This document shows positions 28,621 to 35,000 of a stretch of 35,000 nucleotides of DNA, piece after piece (within the stretch, counting starts at the first letter, position 1; every line of letters begins with the position of its first letter). The stretch lies in NCBI RefSeq assembly GCF_964340395.1, contig NC_135551.1, positions 23,361,003 through 23,396,002 on the forward strand, in the 5' to 3' direction. The position numbers were made by a program, and so were the translations under genes. Below the pieces are notes generated by a model. The model ran no database searches. It was given only the letters and a program-made list of their open reading frames with translations, and was not told where the DNA came from. The stretch comes from Glandiceps talaboti. Taxonomy: Eukaryota; Hemichordata; Enteropneusta; Spengelidae.

Positions 28621-31600
28621 TCAAAGGCTATCTGGCGGTGAAGAGCTCCTATCTTTGGAAGGTTTTGCTGACTGGAATTTAGATGGTGTTAATTTCATAC
28701 CCATGGCACCTTCTTTTCTCTCTCCTAATCCGACCGATGTCTGCCCAGTTGTGGGGCGTTTCCCTACTGATCCTCCAGGCTCTTGTTGAGTTGATGGTCG
28801 TGGAATCTTTGACCTTGATTGACTAGATGATAATCTTTGTTGTTCTTTTTGCGTACCGAATTTTCCTAGAAGAAGGTAAATATAAATTACCTGTATTTGA
28901 TTACTTGTATAAATTGATCACAAAATGGACTTTGCTGGTATCTAGTGCAATCTTACGGTTAATAGGTTAAGAGTAATGAAGTTATTCACGCTCCTGTTCT
29001 TGACGTTGCACAACATCGCCTCACCCCCATCCACACCAAAACAAAACAAAACAAAACAAAACAAAACCATTTGTTGTTATTAATAGTTCATTCATCATAA
29101 CTTAATTTTAATCCCACATTACATTACATTACCTGATAATATAGCATTCCTGGCATGTCCATTTTTTAGAAATATTAAAAAAAAAAAATATTATAGTTTA
29201 TTTGAATGGAGAATTTCTATTGCCCAGAAAATTGTATAATTGAGCCACACCCACCCAAGAAATAATGTCTATTGAAACTTACCTTCAGCTTCTGTATGTT
29301 CCACATAGCAACTGATCTCACTAGCTACAGTTTTCAGCTTCACCTTTTGTAGAGCGTTGACCAAACTCTGAACTGTTGCGTGGTTTCCTTGTCGTTTTCT
29401 CCATAGTTTGAGTGTTTGATCTTTTAGTTCACAGGGATCGTCAGCGAATACTGTGTTCAATGCTTTCAAATCTGCCTCAGAAAGTTCGAGATGACGGGAT
29501 ACAGATGCAAGGCTTTTCGGCGAAAGTTTACTTCTCAACACTTGAATGGCCATTTCAACACCTTCAAGAAAAGCGTGAACATATCGTTACTGTTTTGTTG
29601 ACCTACACCTTTCCTGACATCTCGCCATTTATATCGATATGGTTCACATAATTTGTTTGAACATCAAGCAATGGGGGAGCAGTGATTTTTTTTCGGTATA
29701 AAAAAAAAGATTAATCTACAATTTTGAGTTATGAAACAATTCTCATATTTATGTTATTGCAACGCAGTGCACATACAATTTACTCGCTATTAAAATAATT
29801 ACTGTATGATCATGATGCGTCTAATAATGATATACGTTAGCTGTGTTATGCAGTAATACCAATTTATCTTCTCGTAGCCCCTAGGTAATACAATTTGATA
29901 AAAGTCTGTGATTTTAGGAGCTTCGAAATACTGACATAAGGTGTGATACTGTGGCTCCTCTTTTGGTTCCTTAGCATACTATGTTGCAATAGATTTGGTG
30001 ACACGCATACCTCATGCACCTACAAGTGCATAGGTACATTGGAATGTAGTGACCATAGATTGCCCAATACGTCTGCAAAATTGGAGTTCGACGACCGTAC
30101 CTTTAGGCTGTTCTCCATAATGTCGTATATCATCTGCTATTAGGCGTTGTCCCTCGTTTTCTAAAGCGTTAGCCAAGATAAGTACCGTAGCATTCTTTCC
30201 TTGTTGTTGCCGCCACAGTTGAAGCATCCGAGTCGTACGTTCTTGTGAATTACCTGTATTGTCAACTTCTAAGGCCCCTATATCTCCGATAGATAATCCT
30301 AGCCGACGAGCCAATGCAGCCCAATATTTTGGGTCAAGCTCTCTTCTCATTATATCGATTACGCTGTCAAAATCTGTAAATAGTACAAACAAGTCAAAAA
30401 ATATCACAGAATGTTTAACTTTATGCTGGAAAATTAATGCAATGATTTCCCATTTTTTTCTTCTAGTTGCTCGTTTTCACTTACCTTCTTGATATATAAG
30501 TGCGTACATTGATTACTCTTTTCTTTTCAGACTTCACTAACTTATGTCTATGAATTTGCGTCGTCTGTAATACGATAGTGAAAAAGCAATGATCTGGATA
30601 TCATTAATAGTTACCTGTGTGTTCGTATTCACCCCCTGATGCCGATCCAATATCCGAGCTGGGTTGTGCGCAAGTTTGCCAAGTATTCATTGACAATTGA
30701 GACCCTTTGATCCTTTCCTGAAAGAGACAAATTATAAATATTTCCAAGTACTTTTAATATTTTAGTTATGGAAGTAAGTCTGGAAGTCTGGCCATTTATG
30801 GCTAATTCATACATGACGGCTTTAAACCACGACTGGACTGAGACATTTAGATAATATTTGGTGATTATAGCATGGCAATGCACTCTATATGTTACTTAAT
30901 ACCTCGGTCGTGATTTTCATAACGAAAACCAACAAATAGTTATTTGATGTGGTTTGTTTTGTTATTCTCTAGCTACTTCAATGTATGCATACACATGTCA
31001 TCCTTGTTAATAGATGTTTACGCACATTGACAAATGTTATCTGTGATTATCATATCAGGTACCTTTAAATTGTCATTGGGGATGCGAAATCGTAGTCTAG
31101 CCAGTGATACGACATCCGTAATTGTACTACTACTACTACTACTGCAGCTGTTACTGGTAACACCTGTGTCATCTGAGTTGTTCTCTTGGTGTGTCGTGGA
31201 GTCTATCTGAACGCGAGTGTTGTCTTCGTCGCTTCGTGCTGTGGTAATAGTCAGGCCGGGGTTTGTGGATTCCCTCTGACCGATAGGTGGATCTAAGCCT
31301 ACCCTGAGCCTAGAAAACTCGATAGAACCGGGTATTTCCTTCATTGTCTCCCATCTTTGGCCAGGAGATGGTTCCTGGCGTTGTACGTGCATGGTTATGT
31401 GATTATCTCGACAGGAATGAAACTCAAACGACTTCTCTGCAGGTTCACATTGCTCTAGGTACCCGCCAAGGACTTCTAGGTTAACGGTTGCTCCCTCAGC
31501 TAAGTCGACATCGCGAGAGTATGGAAGCTCATCGCGGGGACAAAAATGTTTTCCCCGTAACGTTTCTATGACATCCTCTCGATCAGCTTTACCGACAACG

Positions 31601-34600
31601 TCCACATAGAGACTTGCTGGGTTGTTAGCGTTCTGAAGGAGTATAAATTGTACGGGTTTCCAACATTCGCGTGCCATCATGGTTGCTTTGTTGGCCAGAG
31701 GAATTACATCTAACCCTGGCGCAGTAAGTATGACTACATAACGACAAACGGATCTGTTGGAATAAAATAATAACATTATTTGTGGTACCACTGCTTTTGA
31801 TATATTAAGTGCTACTATCGTTATCTAGCTCTTTATGGTGTTCGCATACGTACATTTTATATGTACCTATATCCAAAAGATAAATTGAAGACATTGAACT
31901 GAAAGTTTAAACTTGAAAGTCTGCTAAGCTATTTCAGGTACCCGCGTATCTTTCTATCAATCTTCAACTGTTCATTTGTTGTTGATAACAGACATGCATA
32001 TCACAGTGTGTGTGACTGTTCTTGGTAGTACCATAGACCCTACACGTGTGGAGTCTATGGTAGTACACACATTATTTTGACCAAATAACATGGTAAATTT
32101 TCAATTATAACCCTGTAGGACATGCGTGAATATCAAACTATACACTCCGTTCAAAATTCGCATTCTGTTATATTTCATTTTGTGAATGCAGTCAATAGCA
32201 ACAAAATACAATAATTGCACTATCGTTCCTAGTGTGTTTACTTGGTAAATCGATTGGCAATCGCAATAAATCACAGATTCAGAAGAGGGCGCTCTTACCC
32301 TGTCATTGTGTCCTTGAATGAAACACTTCGTTTGGTCAATCCTAGCTGTTCGGAAGTGATTTTGTCTGTGACGTCACACCAATCGTCGTCGTCAGAATCT
32401 TTCAGTACTTTCAGGTACTGATTATCTATAACCTTGGTAACCGAGTAGGAGTCGTATTTTGGTGATTTCGGGACAGGTAGTGTAAATCTTAATGTCTTTG
32501 AAAATACACCTTTAGTTTTTTCAACCCTAACGATTGAGTCCACATCAACGTTAGCGCCAAAATTCTTGCAATCGGCATTAGCTGACTGTGCCAAGTTTTG
32601 CGTATCTATTTTCTGTATCTGTGAATAAAAAAAAACGATGTCATTCGCGTACTTGGAGAATTGCCAGAAAGCTGACCTAAAATATACACATGGGTCTAAA
32701 ATAAATATAGAAATAGACTAGGGTACCGCAAATCATTTCAGAGTGTAAATCAATTTGAAATATATCTCGTTTGGAAGATTAAGTCATGCAAAATTGAAAG
32801 TGTCTGCTTATAAGTCGTTAGAATCGTAATAAAACTGTGCTGCTTATCACTAATTTGTGAACATGTCTTTTTGCAGGTTGTCTAACGACACCGTCGTTTA
32901 CATATTATTGCCCCCGAGGACCCGGACTTAGTCGCGAGAATCACTGCAAAGTATACTAATGGAGTCAACATTGGTCGTTATCATCTATTATACCTTGTGC
33001 AAGCCAAGATGAACGCATTCGAACAAAAAAGTGGATTTATATCTCAGTCAATCAAAGTCATGATAAGGCATGTCTACGTCATGATGCTCAAAATATGAGT
33101 TGAAATATTCGAAACCGCCAGTATTTTATCGAATTGTATGAATGAGTAATACTCATGTTATTACTTAATATTCGTTACCTACTCACGAATGTTTTTTTTT
33201 TAAACTTTATTTTCCCTTTTTTCAACAGTTCAACTCGTAGTGACAAGACCACCTAGGTCACTTATATTTTCATTTGATTAACGAAGAGAAATATTGGGGA
33301 ATAATAGGTAAATCTAATCCAGAAAACTGACAGGTTTTAAGGTCAAACTACGAAGGGTCTTTACCTCCATTGTTATTTCTGCATCACAGTGTTCACTGTC
33401 AGACTTCTTCACGTTTATTTCATCCCCCTCCAAGGTTAAGTCAAGGTCATCCGTTTGTGCCAACGTTGTTTTAGACCGTGTCAGAGTTGAAATAACAATA
33501 AGATTACTGAAATGTTCCACTTCTGCCTTGACAATGTTACCTTCCTAAATATATAATTAGATAATCACAATGAATACCAATAACAAAAATCTTTGATTTC
33601 CCTTTTTAACAGTCCTTGATTCTTGTAATGGAATTGAAATGGCATGCAACTTCAATGTGCTCTAAACAGCCAATCATCACAAATATTGCAGGATGGATGT
33701 AAATAGCACGTACTTTTAAAAATGAATATTTTGTAGAATTTACTTCAGTGTGTAAGACTATCAACATGAAAGCGATCAATTCTGTTTGCAAAGTTCCATT
33801 TTGCCAATGAATATTTTTTGGTATCTCTTTTTAATTAATTGATATTGCAACATAGTACGTTTCAGCAGCGATCTAAGGCTAAGCCTCAAATTATTTTTGT
33901 GTTGTCAACGTCAACGGCATCTCAGAATTCGTAACCGGGTCACCTTTATTTGGAACGTGTTTTTTTGTATCAATATTGAATCAAAGTTATAAAGTGACAG
34001 AATGAAGCCTGAAAATCGAGAAAATATGTTATGAATTCTAAGTACAGGGAAACAAATAAATCATTCTAGCTGATAAGATATGAAAAAAGTTTATTACCTG
34101 CCATGTCTTGAGATCAATCCATCCACCTTTATCGTCTGTAGACTTGACAACTGCCGTTCGTGTTCTATCCCTTCCAAACTTGTCGTCCAGCTCCAAAACA
34201 AAGATTATTGGAACTTCAAAGCGTTGTCCATCAGGACCAAATTCCAAGATGTCGGTTAACAAGAACTGAAACCCTTTAAGTTTAAAGGGACATGACGGTC
34301 GATCTACAACTTTTGCGGTTATTGTTGTATCCTTTAGTACCGCCCCTGGTGGTATCTCTAGATACATGTAGGGTGATAGTGGAATTCGATGTTTACCCTG
34401 TGTCAGTGAAAAACAAATTGGGTCTATATATGTTCAAATACGAGCATTTCCTTCTTTCGAATAATTGAGATATAAGTACACCACAGTAAGCGATGTCTTG
34501 ATGGAACATTGTGATTTACAATGATATAATTCACTTCATCTGTTTTTTCAAGTTTAAGGTACAATAAATTATTATACGTCTCATGAACAAAAACAAAAAA

Positions 34601-34966
34601 CCCCAGAAAAACATATAAATACCCACAAACAAACAATAAATGACTGAATAAACAAACAAGAAAGAAAAAACCTAAAATTACATATTCGACAGAGTCGTGT
34701 ACCGCTTTCGTCTCGATGACAAATTAGGAATTACATGGTGTGAGAGGGGGTGAAATAATGGCATAAAAAGTGATAATAAGAGATTTTTCTACGCTAGATT
34801 TCGTCAGTTTTCAAGTTTTCAGCAGATGGGGAAGATGCACCATGTGTGAAAATGGAAATACTTACATTTCTAGGTTTTATTTTGTAACTTCCAGTCTCAA
34901 TATAATTTCCGTTGCCGTTATTAGATCTACGTGTATTCCCGTTAGTGCAACTTTTACGTCTAGTGT
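28621..34966 (-). CDS. Gene C: ZU5-ZU5-UPA-tandem Death domain protein (5' uncertain or partial)
   Basis: Exons in transcript order: about 34966-34866, 34397-34098, 33544-33365, 32618-32299, 31753-31063, 30717-30615, 30373-30101, 29561-29283 and 28865-28621 (TGA at 28623-28621). About 830 residues are in the window and the phases agree throughout. The first two exons start ZU5-1 (IETGSYKIKPRN; YLEIPPGAVLKDTTITAKV; ILEFGPDGQRFEVPI). Exon 33544-33365 carries AEVEHFSN. Exon 32618-32299 is ZU5-2 (YLKVLKDSDDDDWCDVT). Exon 31753-31063 is UPA (YVVILTAPGLDVIPLANKAT; SLYVDVVGKADRED) followed by an acidic, Ser-rich insert of about 90 residues. Exons 30373-30101 and 29561-29283 are two Death domains. 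The tail is basic and Ser/Pro-rich. The exon at 34966 has a weak acceptor, and further N-terminal exons lie beyond the window. Confidence 0.87.
29039..29068 (+). repeat. (AAAAC)n repeat
   Basis: About six AAAAC units in the last intron of gene C. The duplicate copy at about 11205 has only one or two. Confidence 0.9.
29283..29561 (-). CDS. Second Death-domain exon of gene C
   Basis: A phase 1-1 exon of 279 nt. Its LELSEADLKAL and LKLWRKRQGNHATVQSLV resemble the single Death domain of gene A (LDLSEADINSL, LHLWRRREGDAATVKTLL) more than they resemble the first Death domain of gene C. The usual W of helix 1 is replaced (SLASVSRHL). Donor GAAG|GTAAG and acceptor TTCTTGAAG|GTG are intact. This is the exon whose copy at 11635-11361 is broken. 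Confidence 0.85.
30101..30373 (-). CDS. First Death-domain exon of gene C
   Basis: A phase 1-1 exon of 273 nt encoding DFDSVIDIMRREL, YWAALARRLGLSIGDIGAL, LQLWRQQQGKNATVLILANAL and IADDIRHY. The helix-1 Trp is kept. It has the same length and phases as the Death exon of gene A, so either exon could be added or lost without a frameshift. Confidence 0.87.
32030..32061. repeat. 32-bp near-perfect palindrome centred on ACACGTGT
   Basis: ACCATAGAC and GTCTATGGT flank a centre containing CACGTG (E-box core). Only two mismatched pairs interrupt it. It lies in the intron between the ZU5-2 and UPA exons of gene C. It could be a protein binding site or a small hairpin relic. Confidence 0.6.
33506..33514 (-). 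other. HFS motif in ZU5-1 of gene C
   Basis: His-Phe-Ser codons in VKAEVEHFSNLIVI. This is the exact tripeptide used for self-cleavage in PIDD1 and UNC5CL ZU5 domains. Gene C is therefore the member most likely to autoprocess, which would release a ZU5-2-UPA-Death-Death fragment. Confidence 0.65.
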
Positions 34967-35000
34967 CTTGGAATAATGGTATCATATATTTACTCTGGGA

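Larger units (their letters stand above)
24552..29610 (+). repeat. Segmental duplicate, copy 2 (matches 6676-11682)
   Basis: It begins 30 bp after the stop of gene B, spans the B-C intergenic DNA, and ends about 50 bp upstream (on the - strand) of the second Death-domain exon of gene C. It contains working gene C exons and is in its native gene context, so this is the likely donor. It includes AATAAA at about 25799 on the + strand, a possible but distant poly(A) signal for gene B. Confidence 0.93.

Overview
The window comes from a metazoan nuclear genome. The evidence is multi-exon genes with GT-AG introns (and one GC-AG), animal-specific ZU5/UPA/Death domains, AT-rich intergenic DNA, and many tetranucleotide and dinucleotide microsatellites. 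The absence of vertebrate-type repeats and the divergent, clustered domain genes suggest an invertebrate such as a spiralian, hemichordate or lancelet. The sequence alone does not place it more closely.

Three paralogous genes were reconstructed exon by exon from splice sites, intron phase and mutual similarity. Gene A (+ strand, 1-4312, 5' end outside the window), gene B (+ strand, 16177-24521, apparently complete, 741 residues) and gene C (- strand, 34966-28621, N-terminus outside or uncertain) share one plan. Each has a first ZU5, a second ZU5, a UPA domain, a variable linker, one or two Death domains, and a basic, low-complexity tail. This is the ZU5-ZU5-UPA-Death module of ankyrins and PIDD1, but no ankyrin or leucine-rich repeats are present in the parts that can be seen. 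Intron phases are the same in all three genes. The first ZU5 carries His-Phe-Ser (C) or His-Phe-Thr (A, B) at the place where PIDD1-type proteins autoprocess. Gene C has two Death-domain exons in tandem.

Layout: 1-4312 gene A; 4313-5634 its 3' flank with a small inverted-repeat element and AATA/TATG microsatellites; about 5635-6232 an old relic of the gene C 3' flank; about 6676-11682 a 5-kb segmental duplicate of 24552-29610, which contains a broken copy of the last two exons of gene C; 11683-14484 non-coding, with a 208-bp near-perfect palindrome flanked by 11-bp direct repeats; about 14485-16088 a possible non-coding DNA transposon directly upstream of the gene B promoter; 16177-24521 gene B; 24552-28620 the donor copy of the duplicated intergenic block, including the gene C 3'UTR; 28621-34966 gene C.

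The simplest history is that convergent pairs (A with a lost C-like gene, and B with C) arose by tandem duplication. A later 5-kb duplication then placed a truncated C fragment between A and B. The proteins are most likely cytoplasmic Death-domain scaffolds or adaptors, possibly PIDDosome-like. Their partners and pathway are inference only.
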